A stretch of DNA of 64,000 bases from Hymenoscyphus infarciens. Its lineage: Eukaryota > Ascomycota > Leotiomycetes > Helotiales > Helotiaceae. Position 1 is the stretch's first letter, and each line of letters opens with the position of its first letter. The position numbers and the translations under genes are program-made. Shown here one piece after another: positions 1 to 11,899 of the stretch. The notes under the pieces were generated by a model. That model was given only the letters and a program-made list of their open reading frames with translations. It searched no databases and was not told the origin of the DNA. Location: assembly GCA_001414345.1 (NCBI GenBank), contig LLCB01000311.1:1-64000 (forward strand). The letters are read 5' to 3'.

Positions 1-3000
1 AAATAAATCGATTACCTAGTATTATTACTAGTAAGGTAATTAATAAATAAATCGATTACCTAGTAGTATTATTACTAGCTAAGGTAATCGATAAATAAAT
101 CGATTACCTAGTAGTATTACTAGTAAGATAATAGATAAATAAATAGATTACCTAGTATTATTATTTCTAGTAAGATAATTAATAAATTAATCGATTACCT
201 AGTATTATTATTTCTAGCTAGGTAATAGATAAATAAATCGATTACCTAGTATTATTATCTAGTATTATTACTACTAAGGTAATTGATAAATTAATTAATT
301 ACCTAGTATTATTACTAGTAGTATTATTTCTAGTAAAGTAATCAATAAATAAATCGATTACCTAGTATTATTATTTCTAGTAAGATAATCGATAAATTAA
401 TCAATTACCTAGTATTATTATTTCTAGTAAGGTAATTGATAAATAAATTAATTACCTAGTATTATTATTTCTAGTTAGGTAATTAATAAATTAATCGATT
501 ACCTAGTAGTATTATTTCTAGTAAGGTAATCGATAAATTAATCGATTACCTAGTATTATTATTACTAGTAAGATAATTAATAAATAAATCGATTACTTAG
601 TAGTATTACTAGTAAGGTAATAGATAAATAAATCGATTACCTAGTAGTATTACTAGTAAGATAATCGATAAATTAATCGATTACCTAGTATTATTATTTC
701 TAGTAAGGTAATCGATAAATTAATCGATTACCTAGTAGTATTATTTCTAGCTAGATAATAGATAAATAAATCGATTACTTAGTATTATTATCTAGTATTA
801 TTACTACTAAGGTAATCGATAAATTAATCGATTACCTAGTATTATTACTAGTAGTATTATTTCTAGTAAAGTAATCGATAAATAAATCGATTACCTACTA
901 GTATTATTCTTAGTAAGGTAATTAATAAATAAATCTATTACCTAGTATTATTATTCCTAGTAAGATAATCGATAAATAAATCAATTACCTAGTATTATTA
1001 TTTCTAGTTAGATAATTAATAAATTAATCAATTACCTAGTAGTATTATTTCTAGTAAGGTAATCGATAAATTAATCTATTACCTAGTATTATTATTACTA
1101 GTAAGATAAACAATAAATAAATCGATTACCTAGTATTATTATTTCTAGTAAGGTAATCAATAAATTAATTAATTACCTAGTATTATTATTTCTAGTAAAA
1201 TAATCGATAAATAAATTAATTACCTAGTAGTATTATTCCTAGTAAGGTAATTAATAAATAAATCAATTACCTAGTATTATTATTTCTAGTAAGATAATTA
1301 ATAAATTAATTAATTACCTAGTAGTATTATTTCTAATAAAGTAATTAATAAATAAATTAATTACCTAGTAGTATTATTTCTAGTAAAGTAATTAATAAAT
1401 AAATCAATTACCTAGTATTATTATTTCTAGTAAGGTAATTAATAAATAAATCAATTACCTAGTAGTGTTATTTCTAGTAAGATAATCAATAAATAAATCG
1501 ATTACTTAGTATTATTATTTCTAGTAAGGTAATTAATAAATTAATTAATTACCTAGTAGTATTATTTCTAGTAAGATAATTAATAAATAAATCGATTACC
1601 TAGTATTATTATTTCTAGTAAGATAATCGATAAATAAATTAATAACCTATTAATATTATTTCTAGTAAGATAATCGATAAATAAATCAATTACCTACTAG
1701 TATTATTTCTAGTAAAGTAATCTATAAATAAATCGATTACCTAGTATTATTATTTCTAGTAAGGTAATCTATAAATAAATCAATTACCTAGTATTATTAT
1801 TTCTAGTAAAGTAATCGATAAATAAATCGATTATCTACTAGTATTATTTCTAGTAAGGTAATTAATAAATTAATCGATTACCTAGTAGTATTATTTCTAG
1901 TAAGATAATCGATAAATAAATCGATTACTAAGTAGTATTACTATTAAGATAATAGATAAATAAATCGATTACCTAGTATTACTAGTAATTAATAAATAAA
2001 TCGATTACCTAGTATTATTACTAGCTAAGATAATCGATAAATAAATCGATTACCTAGTAGTATTACTAGTAAGATAATAGATAAATAAATCGATTATCTA
2101 GTATTATTATTTCTAGTAAGATAATTAATAAATTAATCGATTACCTAGTATTATTATTTCTAGTAAGGTAATCGATAAATTAATCAATTACCTAGTAGTA
2201 TTATTTCTAGCTAGGTAATAGATAAATAAATCGATTACCTAGTATTATTATCTAGTATTATTACTACTAAGATAATCGATAAATTAATCGATTACCTAGC
2301 ATTATTACTAGTAGTATTATTTCTAGTAAAGTAATCGATAAATAAATCGATTACCTAGTATTATTATTTCTAGTAAAATAATCGATAAATTAATCGATTA
2401 CCTAGTATTATTATTTCTAGTTAGATAATTAATAAATTAATCAATTACCTAGTAGTATTATTTCTAGTAAGATAATCGATAAATTAATCAATTACCTAGT
2501 ATTATTATTACTAGTAAGGTAATCGATAAATAAATCGATTATCTAGTATTATTACTACTAAGATAATCGATAAATTAATCGATTACCTAGCATTATTACT
2601 AGTAGTATTATTTCTAGTAAAGTAATTAATAAATAAATCGATTACTTAGTATTATTATTTCTAGTAAGGTAATTGATAAATAAATCGATTATCTAGTAGT
2701 ATTATTTCTAGTAAAGTAATTAATAAATTAATTAATTACCTAGTATTATTATTACTAGTAAGATAATTGATAAATAAATTAATTACCTAGTAGTATTATT
2801 TCTAGTAAGGTAATCGATAAATAAATCAATTATCTAGTATTATTATTTCTAGTAAAGTAATTAATAAATAAATCGATTATCTAGTATTATTATTACTAGT
2901 AAGGTAATCGATAAATAAATTAATTACCTAGTAGTATTATTCCTAGTAAGGTAATCGATAAATTAATTAATTACCTAGTATTATTATTTCTAGTAAGGTA

Positions 3001-5870
3001 ATTAATAAATAAATCGATTACCTAGTATTATTATTTCTAGTAAGGTAATTGATAAATAAATCGATTATCTAGTAGTATTATTCCTAGTAAAGTAATCGAT
3101 AAATTAATTAATTACTTAGTATTATTATTTCTAGTAAAGTAATCAATAAATAAATCAATTATCTAGTATTATTATTTCTAGTAAGGTAATCAATAAATAA
3201 ATCAATTACCTAGTATTATTATTTCTAGTAAGATAATTAATAAATAAATCAATTACCTAGTATTATTATTACTAGCTAGATAATCGATAAATAAATCGAT
3301 TACCTAGTAGTATTATTTCTAGTAAGATAATCGATAAATAAATTAATTACCTAGTATTATTATTTCTAGTAAGATAATCGATAAATTAATCGATTACCTA
3401 GTAGTATTATTTCTAATAAGGTAATTAATAAATAAATCGATTACCTAGTATTATTATTTCTAGTAAGATAATCGATAAATAAATCGATTACCTACTAGTA
3501 TTATTTCTAGTAAGGTAATTAATAAATAAATCGATTATCTAGTATTATTATTTCTAGTAAGATAATCGATAAATTAATCAATTACCTAGTATTATTATTT
3601 CTAGTTAGATAATTAATAAATTAATTAATTACTTAGTAGTATTATTTCTAGTAAGGTAATCAATAAATTAATCAATTACCTAGTATTATTATTACTAGTA
3701 AAGTAATCGATAAATAAATCGATTACCTAGTATTATTATATCTAGTAAGGTAATCGATAAATAAATCGATTACCTAGTATTATTATTTCTAGTAAGATAA
3801 TCGATCGATTACCTAGTATTATTATTACTAGTAAGGTAATCGATAAATAAATCGATTACCTAGTATTATTACTAGTAGTATTATTTCTAGTAAGATAATC
3901 GATAAAATAGTATTAATATTACTAGTAAGGTAATCGATAAATAAATCGATTATCTAGTATTATTATTTCTAGTAAGGTAATTAATAAATAAATCAATTAC
4001 CTAGTATTATTATTTCTAGTAAAGTAATTAATAAATAAATCGATTACCTAGTATTATTATTTCTAGTAAGGTAATCGATAAATAAATCGATTACCTAGTA
4101 GTATTATTCCTAGTAAGGTAATTGATAAATAAATCGATTACCTAGTATTATTACCTAGTATTATTACTACTAAGGTAATCAATAAATAAATCGATTATCT
4201 AGTATTATTATTTCTAGTAAGATAATCGATAAATAAATCGATTACTTAGTAGTATTATTCCTAGTAAGGTAATCAATAAATTAATCGATTATCTAGTATT
4301 ATTATTTCTAGTAAAGTAATTAATAAATAAATTAATTACCTAGTATTATTATTTCTAGTAAGGTAATTAATAAATAAATCGATTACCTAGTATTATTATT
4401 TCTAGTAAGATAATTAATAAATTAATCAATTACCTAGTATTATTATTACTAGTAAGGTAATTAATAAATAAATTAATTACTATTATTATTATTACTAGTA
4501 AGATAATTAATAAATAAATCGATTACCTAGTAGTATTATTTCTAGTAAAGTAATCGATAAATAAATCGATTATCTAGTATTATTATTACTATTAAGATAA
4601 TCGATAAATAAATTAATTACCTAGTATTATTATTTCTAGTAAAGTAATTAATAAATTAATTAATTACCTAGTATTATTATTACTAGTAAAGTAATTAATA
4701 AATAAATCGATTACCTAGTATTATTATTTCTAGTAAAGTAATTAATAAATAAATCGATTACTTAGTATTATTATTTCTAGTAAGATAATTAATAAATAAA
4801 TCGATTACCTAGTATTATTATTACTAGTAAGATAATTAATAAATAAATCGATTACCTAGTATTATTACTAGTAGTATTATTTCTAGTAAGATAATCAATA
4901 AAATAGTATTAATATTACTAGTAAGATAATCAATAAATAAATCAATTACCTAGTATTATTATTTCTAGTAAGATAATTAATAAATAAATCGATTACCTAG
5001 TATTATTATTACTAGTAAGGTAATTGATAAATAAATCGATTACCTAGTATTATTACTAGTAGTATTATTTCTAGTAAGATAATCGATAAAATAGTATTAA
5101 TATTACTAGTAAAATAATCGATAAATAAATCGATTACCTAGTATTATTATTTCTAGTAAGATAATTAATAAATAAATCAATTACCTAGTATTATTATTTC
5201 TAGTAAGGTAATCGATAAATTAATCGATTACCTAGTATTATTATTACTAGTAAGGTAATTAATAAATAAATCGATTACTATTATTATTATTACTAGTAAA
5301 GTAATCAATAAATAAATTAATTACCTAGTAGTATTATTTCTAGTAAGGTAATCGATAAATAAATCAATTACCTAGTATTATTATTACTAGTAAGGTAATT
5401 AATAAATAAATCGATTATCTAGTATTATTATTTCTAGTAAGGTAATCGATAAATAAATCGATTACTTAGTAGTATTATTTCTAGTAAAGTAATCGATAAA
5501 TTAATCAATTACCTAGTATTATTATTTCTAGTAAAGTAATTGATAAATAAATTAATTATCTAGTATTATTATTTCTAGTAAGATAATCGATAAATAAATC
5601 GATTACTTAGTAGTATTATTTCTAGTAAGGTAATCGATAAATTAATCGATTACCTAGTATTATTATTACTAGTAAGGTAATCGATAAATAAATCGATTAC
5701 TATTATTATTATTACTAGTAAGATAATTGATAAATTAATCGATTACTTAGTATTATTTTTACTAGTATAATTGATAAATAAATCGATTACCTACTTCTAT
5801 TTCTCTTAAATTTATTATAAGGTAATTGATAAATAAATCTATTACCTTATACTTTTTTTTATATAAGTAA
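1..5870. repeat. AT-rich palindromic satellite array (~47-bp monomer)
   Basis: About 5.9 kb of tandem monomers of roughly 44-50 bp, on the order of 120 copies, running off the left window edge. A typical monomer reads CGATTACCTAGTATTATT, a short TTTC or TAC spacer, CTAGTAAGGTAATCG, then TAAATAAAT. The two ends (CGATTACC and GGTAATCG) are reverse complements, so every monomer can form a hairpin. Monomers differ mostly by C/T and G/A transitions (CGATT/CAATT/TAATT, ACCT/ATCT/ACTT, AAGG/AAGA/AAAG). Units decay from about 5750 to 5870. No coding potential is seen. Heterochromatic, pericentromeric or subtelomeric placement is possible but the sequence alone does not show it. Confidence 0.95.
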
Positions 5871-5916
5871 TCAATAAATTAATTAAGTACGTAAAAACCA
5901 GTTCTTATAAACTTAT

Positions 5917-5943
5917 GGTCGGATATACACGTAAGATCCGACC
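5917..5943. repeat. Short perfect hairpin at satellite boundary
   Basis: GGTCGGAT and its exact reverse complement ATCCGACC are separated by 11 nt, about 50 bp beyond the last degenerate satellite unit, where AT-rich sequence gives way to balanced composition. Function unknown; no poly-T follows to suggest an RNA polymerase III terminator. Confidence 0.5.
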
Positions 5944-7217
5944 CTTGGCAGGGTGTGTCAGCATGCCCGAGGTGAGGAAGGACGTCGTTCAAACCTTACC
6001 TACCCAGGTAGCTCCCCTACAAGCGTTTAGCGGAGGTAGCCCCGGAGCGGTACGAAGCCGGTACTTTGACAAGCGTACTTTTTAGATTGGGGCTATGGCG
6101 GCGGGGCGGCGGAGGGGAAAGATCTCTCTTTCAACGACATGTTGACTTATGAAGATTTGAGGATGATGATGGGAAGTTGTTTTTTGTTCTTTTTTTCTTT
6201 GTTTGAAGTCGCTGTTTTGAGGGGATTTCTGATGTCACGATTCTTGGCATTGGCTTTGGATGCAGGTGACTTGCTGATGCGGGTCAGCCCTGGGGAGACA
6301 GCCATCTCATTGACCTAGAGGATTGGTGATGGCGTGGAAATGGAAGGCTGTAGGCGGAAAACGACGGCGAGGAATTGCGGTGTGCTTGTGGGCTAACGAT
6401 ACAATAGGAATGGGACAGAAAAGCAGCAGAAGCAGGATTTGTAAGCTGATAAGATGAGTCGCAGTTCTGCGTCTTATATTACGCATGCCGTCATGAAGAT
6501 ATCTGAAGAAGTACTGTACTGTACTTCCGTGGTCAGTAGGTACACAGGTACCGCCCCCCATCAGCACACTCTGGGTGCACTCGTCTCCCTGGACAATTCT
6601 TTGTCGGCCTTGTTCGTGTCGCCACCAAAGTCCAAGACAATGAACATGCCAATTGCAGGATATCAATGGGAGCCCAAACTCGCGGTCAAAGAAAAGAAGA
6701 ATCCTCGTGATCTTCCAGAAAAACGCCTGAGAGACGGGAACGAGTGCGAATCGAACTGTTCAGTAGCTTCCGATGGCCCCAGATCCGACCAAAGCAGCAG
6801 TATGCAGAATCAATCTCAACAGCTGCTGCCACACCACCATCATCTTGGAAGACTGGAGACTGCACGAAGGGATTTGCACTATCTCGGACTCTTCTCGGTG
6901 AGAAAAGACGGACCGTCACAACACCTTTACTGTATGTGTTTGACAAACAGCTGCCATGGCCGAGTCGGAGATATTGCCGTGTGTGGGAACACCCCCCCTA
7001 CCCCCCAATTTCATCTCCAGTCCAGTGCGAGTAATATCTCCAGCCGCGGTGAGAGATGTAGCTGTGGCCTGCGAGTGTCTCCTCTCTCCAAATGGAAGTT
7101 TTCATGAATTGGCTAAGCTACAGCAGTGGGTGGTCTGATTACTCGATGAGCAAAGGCTTGTACGTGAAATCGGACCGTTTTTTTCATGGCTTGCAGGTGT
7201 TTGTGCTGATGCGGGCG

Positions 7218-7278
7218 GCTGCTTCCTATTTGCTGCCTCCTACTTGCTGCTTCCTACTCGCTGCTTCCTACTCGCTGC
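7218..7278. repeat. 14-bp tandem repeat (4 units plus a partial)
   Basis: Four consecutive units close to GCTGCTTCCTACTC start at 7218, 7232, 7246 and 7260, followed by a partial GCTGC. The last two full units are identical. It lies in non-coding DNA upstream of the hexose transporter. Confidence 0.85.
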
Positions 7279-8246
7279 ATTGGGTGAAGCTCGTCAGAGG
7301 CAACATGTAGCGACCGAGGAAGGTGTAAGAGAGGAACAAATCTACTGTCCTACCAAGGTAATACCTCTAGGTAGGTAATAATAAGGTACTTCACCTCGTC
7401 TCGTACCAAAGCAAGGTTATTCAAAGTTATTCACAGTATACCTACAGCACTGTACCTACCTACATAGGTACAATACTGTACCTGCAATACTCCGTACAGC
7501 CGCAATGGCAGGCACGACCGGGTCTACTCTACCCACCTACTCCACTCCACGCAAGCGCGTTTAGCCTTTTAACCCGTTGCTCACCACCCAAATTCAAATT
7601 CACCTGTTCTTTCCTCTTGCGGTCATGTCGGCGAGTGCCTGCGACGTCGCTCCTGCCAATTGAATGACAATGGATGTCGGGGAATGAGTGGGAATGACAC
7701 CTGATTTCCCAGATCTGCCTTCATTGTGCTCGGAGCTGTGCCGCGGTGCGGTGGTGAATGGTATCCTGGATCCCGTGTTGCCACGCCTCATGAGCTTCTA
7801 TTCGCTTCATGGATGCAGTAGTTACTTGTACTTACTTGCATGCTCTTGCAGTGTCATTGGATAACCAGCGGTTGGCTTTTTACTATTTACCAAATACCTA
7901 CTGTGATTACCAACCTCGACCTGTTCACGCGCCGAATACAAAAAGTTGGTCGACCCTTTGTCGAGTGAATCGACTCTCGACTCTCGGTCGTCGCTTCCCT
8001 CATCTCCCCACACTTTGAGTTGACCTCTTTAACCCCGCCCCCGCCTCCGCCTTCCAATCCGACTCCATCCTTCCCTCCCCACACTTTCTTCTTTTACCCC
8101 AGCATCGACTCCGTCTGAAAGCAATTGGTCAATCCCTTCATACTTTGTTTTCTTACAACCATAGTCGTTCCATTCTCTCTGCTACAGCATCCACCTATAC
8201 CAACCAGCAAACTCCATACAACCACCGTCAAGACCCAGTCGTCAAC

Positions 8247-10384
8247 ATGGTAGGAGGAGGTTTGCTCGCGACGAGCGATCCGTCTCGTATCGAGGCACCA
8301 GTCACCTTGAAGGTACGGCTTCTTTCGCAGAGTTACTGACGAGGTATAGCTACAACTACTAACATGGGATACCTAGGGTTACTTGATGTGCGCTTTCGCC
8401 TCGTTTGGTGGCATCTTCTTTGGTTATGATTCGGGTTACATTTCTGGAGTCATGGGAATGCCGTACTTCATCAACCTCTACACCCATATCCCGATTCCCG
8501 GTGCCGATGCTTCGGATGAGGAGAAGAAGGCTTTCGCTCTCCCGGCCAAGGACAAGTCTCTCATCACCTCGATTCTCTCTGCCGGTACTTTCTTTGGGGC
8601 TCTTATTGCTGGTGATCTTGCAGATTGGTAAGTTCAGAATGTCTCGATTTCCTCCGAGTATACCCCTGTCCTCTGCTGCTACAAAGTCTTTTAGCCAATT
8701 GGAATTATTGTGCGAGAGAATTCAAGAGAATCAAGAAATCGAGTTCCTGGTTCTTCTCAAACTTCGTGAGCAGTACTTGAGATTATCTTGGACTGTTTTG
8801 CAAAGCTACACGGAGCAATGACCCCCTACCTATCACAGCAGATATTCCTCTTCAGCAGCCATAAATCTAACCTGCCACGTTTAGGTTCGGTCGACGAACT
8901 ACCATTATCCTCGGTTGCCTTGTCTTCATCGTCGGTGTCATCCTCCAAACTGCCTCCAACGGCCTAGGTCTCCTCGTCGCTGGTCGTTTGATTGCTGGTT
9001 TTGGTGTTGGTTTCGTTTCCGCCATCATCATCCTCTACATGTCTGAGATCGCGCCCAAGAAAGTTCGTGGGGCCATTGTCTCTGGTTATCAATTCTGTAT
9101 TACCATTGGTATCCTGTTGGCTTCTTGCGTCGATTATGGTACACAAAACCGAATGACTACCGCCTCCTATCGTATTCCAATTGCGCTTCAAATGCTGTGG
9201 GCGATCATCCTTGCTGTTGGGCTATTCTTGCTCCCCGAATCACCTCGTTATTTCGTCAGAAAGGGCAATTTGGAAAAGGCAGCACTTGTTTTGACTCGTC
9301 TTCGTGGTGAACCTGAGGGATCGCAATATATTCAACAGGAACTTGCTGAGATTGTTGCCAACAATGAATATGAGATGTCCGTTATTCCTCAAGGTGGTTA
9401 CTTTAGTACCGTAAGCGACCTGTTTCTTTCTTCCCTTTTTCTTCCCAAGTTATCAGAAACCTCTCTCCTCCCGACTTATTACTACGTGAGTGAATGAATG
9501 CAGTGCTAATTTTTTTTTTATAGTGGATGACTTGCTTCTCGGGTGGTCTCCGAAATGCATCTTCTAATTTGCGACGTACCATTCTTGGCACATCTCTTCA
9601 AATGATGCAGCAATGGACCGGTATTAATTTCATCTTCTACTTTGGTACAACCTTCTTCCAAGAGCTTGGCACAATCAAGAATCCCTTCTTGATTGGTTTA
9701 ATCACAACTTTAGTCAATGTCTGCTCCACCCCTCTCTCATTCTGGATCGTTGAACGCTTTGGTCGTAGACCAATCATGATTTGGGGTGCTTTTGGAATGT
9801 TGATCTGCGAGTTTATTGTTGGCATTATTGGTGTTACGGCTGGACGTCCAAGTCAAGATAACAACTCTGCTGTGTCCGCACAAATCGCCTTTATCTGTTT
9901 TTACATCTTCTTCTTCGCTACAACCTGGGGACCTGGTAAGACTTTTCTTCCCTCTTTCCCAGAAACTTACTAATATTTTCCAGGCGCCTGGGTACTCATC
10001 GGCGAAATCTTCCCCCTCCCCATCCGATCTCGCGGCGTCGCTCTCTCAACCGCCTCCAATTGGCTCTGGAACTGCATCATCGCCGTCATCACCCCATACA
10101 TGGTTGGCACAAACAAGGGCGAGGCAAATCTTGGATCACGAGTCTTCTTCGTTTGGGGCTCGCTTTGCACGGCTTGCTTTGTGTATGCCTACGTTTTGAT
10201 TCCCGAGACCAAGGGGTTGAGTCTTGAACAGGTGGATCGGATGTTGGAGGAGACTACACCGAGAACTAGCGCTAAGTGGGTTCCTCATACTACCTTTGCG
10301 GCGGATATGGGCATGGTTGATGCAAAGACGGAGGTTGTTGGTCATAAGGGGGAGGGTGTTGTTGCGAGTGAGCATGTTGTTTAG
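8247..10384 (+). CDS. MFS hexose/monosaccharide transporter
   Basis: Predicted exons 8247-8312, 8377-8627, 8885-9410, 9524-9935 and 9984-10384 give 551 residues. It should move hexoses by proton symport across the plasma membrane. Sugar-porter signatures are all present: FFGYDSGYISGVMG in helix 1, the loop motif FGRR, VGRL-type text (VAGRLIAGFGVGFVS), PESPRY before the central loop, QQWTGINFIFYF in helix 7, a second ERFGRRP loop, and PETKGLSLEQVDRM after helix 12. Twelve hydrophobic segments and a length of about 550 match fungal high-affinity glucose transporters. The first exon is only 22 codons; its start is chosen because the SRIEAPVTLK lead-in is normal for this family and the next in-frame ATG lies inside helix 1. 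Substrate preference among glucose, fructose and xylose cannot be told. The 257-nt second intron is long for this window. Confidence 0.95.
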
Positions 10385-11006
10385 GTGCACCTCTTCTTTT
10401 TTACTTTTTCGGCGTGCTTGTTTATTGGCGGGCGGTGTGGTGGGTCTCTTGTTTTTCATGTAATGATTTTGGGGGTTAGTTGGGTGGGGGTGATGGGAGG
10501 GATGGTTGATGGTTTTTGGGCAAGCAGAAGGGCGAGCGAGCAAGCAAGCATTAACATTATGATGGGATCGTTTGAGGCGAAGGAGTGGAGGATATACCAT
10601 GCCATTATTAGTTTTTTGCCTTGTTGTTTCGTTGCCTTGTAGGGTAGCTAAGCTAATTAGCTAGTTGGGCAGCTAGTTAGGTAGCTGTGGAGTGGTGTGG
10701 GAAGGAGTGATGGGATGGAGTGATGGTGGGATGGGATGGGAAGAAATGAAAAACCTTTTGGAGACTGAGATTATTTGACAAATTGCGATTTTTTGCTTTT
10801 TATGTTTGAATGGGTTTTGAAGGGTTTGAAGGGTTTGAAAGGTTTGGAAGACCATGACAGGGGGTGTGGTAAGGGCGAGGTGGCTTTAGTGTGGGCGAGA
10901 TAGAGTGCTTTGGTTGTGGTGGAGAGAGATTTGGGTATTGATATGATTGATATGATTGATATATTATCATCAAATATACCGTGAAATAATTATTAGCAAG
11001 TTTACA
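10385..11006. other. Transporter 3' flank with short G/T-rich repeats
   Basis: Non-coding DNA after the transporter stop, strongly G/T-rich on this strand. It holds several copies of a 10-bp motif GGGTTTGAAG at about 10810-10850 and three copies of TGATATGATT at about 10936-10965, then passes abruptly into RIP-type AT-rich DNA near 11.0 kb. No gene is seen. Confidence 0.6.
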
Positions 11007-11033
11007 GACGACATTAGCAGAGGGTTAGCTAAT
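11007..11033. repeat. Terminus related to the 23.6-27.4 kb TIR element
   Basis: The sequence GACATTAGCAG, two bases, GGGTTAGCTAAT closely resembles the outer end of the TIR element at 23576 (GACATTAGCAGGCAGTTGGCTAAT). It sits exactly where balanced DNA gives way to the 8-kb RIP-degraded block, so it may be the left end of another copy of the same family. No matching right end was found in the window. Confidence 0.5.
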
Positions 11034-11899
11034 TACGGCATCCTGAATCTACAAAGGTCTAAAAACGACGTAATCGCAAATAGTAAATAGTAAATCGTAA
11101 GTTAATAAACGTAAGTATATAGCCTTCTAGAGCTAAATCGTAAATCGTAAATCGTAACTCGTAAATTAATAAACGTAAGTATAATAAGCTTAGTATTCGC
11201 TATCTTAATAAGCTTTAAGAGTGAAAATAGAATTTAATAGCTCTGAAATCTTCTATAAAAGTATACTTGTCGGTATATTCAAGAAGTGAATAGCAGCTCA
11301 GATTTAGAAAACGTGGGAGCACGTGACCTCGCTTAAGGACTATTTAGATAGGCATCGTAGCTAGCTTTACTCGGCATATACGAACGATAATATAACTCTT
11401 TCTCTATCACTTTTATAACCACGAAAGCTAGACTAATAATACTAGATTACTTCTTTTTAAAAGATTAGAGCGTATTATTAGTATAGCTACTATTAAATAT
11501 AGACGAGGTATACTTTCTAGTACTTTTTAGTAGTAAGCGCTCTTAGTGAAATAAAATTATTCTATAAACGCTTATTTATTAGCTACTTTTTCTTATACTC
11601 TATAATATTTAGAGTCTACTTAGCTCTCTCTCTCTTTTAAAAAGTATTAAAGAATCTATTAAAGATACTAAGACCTTTCTAAAGTAGCTTAGTATATATT
11701 TAGTTATTATCTTATTATTTAAGTAATATAAGCGGTACTTATTTAGCTTATTTAGTATATATCTTATAGTTAGTACTAAAAGAGTAGTCTAAGTAATAGT
11801 AATAAAATATATAGAAGAATATATTCTAAGTATTATTCTTTAGATACTTGTTTTATTTTAGTAGTATAGATCTATTTAAAGTATAGTCGACTATATTTT

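Larger units (their letters stand above)
5871..8246. other. Intergenic: satellite edge to transporter promoter
   Basis: About 2.4 kb of balanced-composition DNA with no gene I can support; open frames here (the longest about 217 codons at 6454-7107) lack recognisable motifs and overlap on both strands. It holds a perfect 8-bp inverted repeat just after the satellite, a 14-bp tandem repeat near 7.22 kb, a stretch rich in GGTA/TACC words at 7350-7500 including a palindrome-like GTACCTA..TAGGTAC, and a strongly pyrimidine-rich leader at about 8020-8110 upstream of the transporter start, as is common in fungal promoters. Confidence 0.6.

Noticed and set aside
6454..7107. 217-codon open frame beyond the satellite
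   Set aside because: No family motif, compositionally mixed, overlapped by frames on both strands, and no splice or context support.
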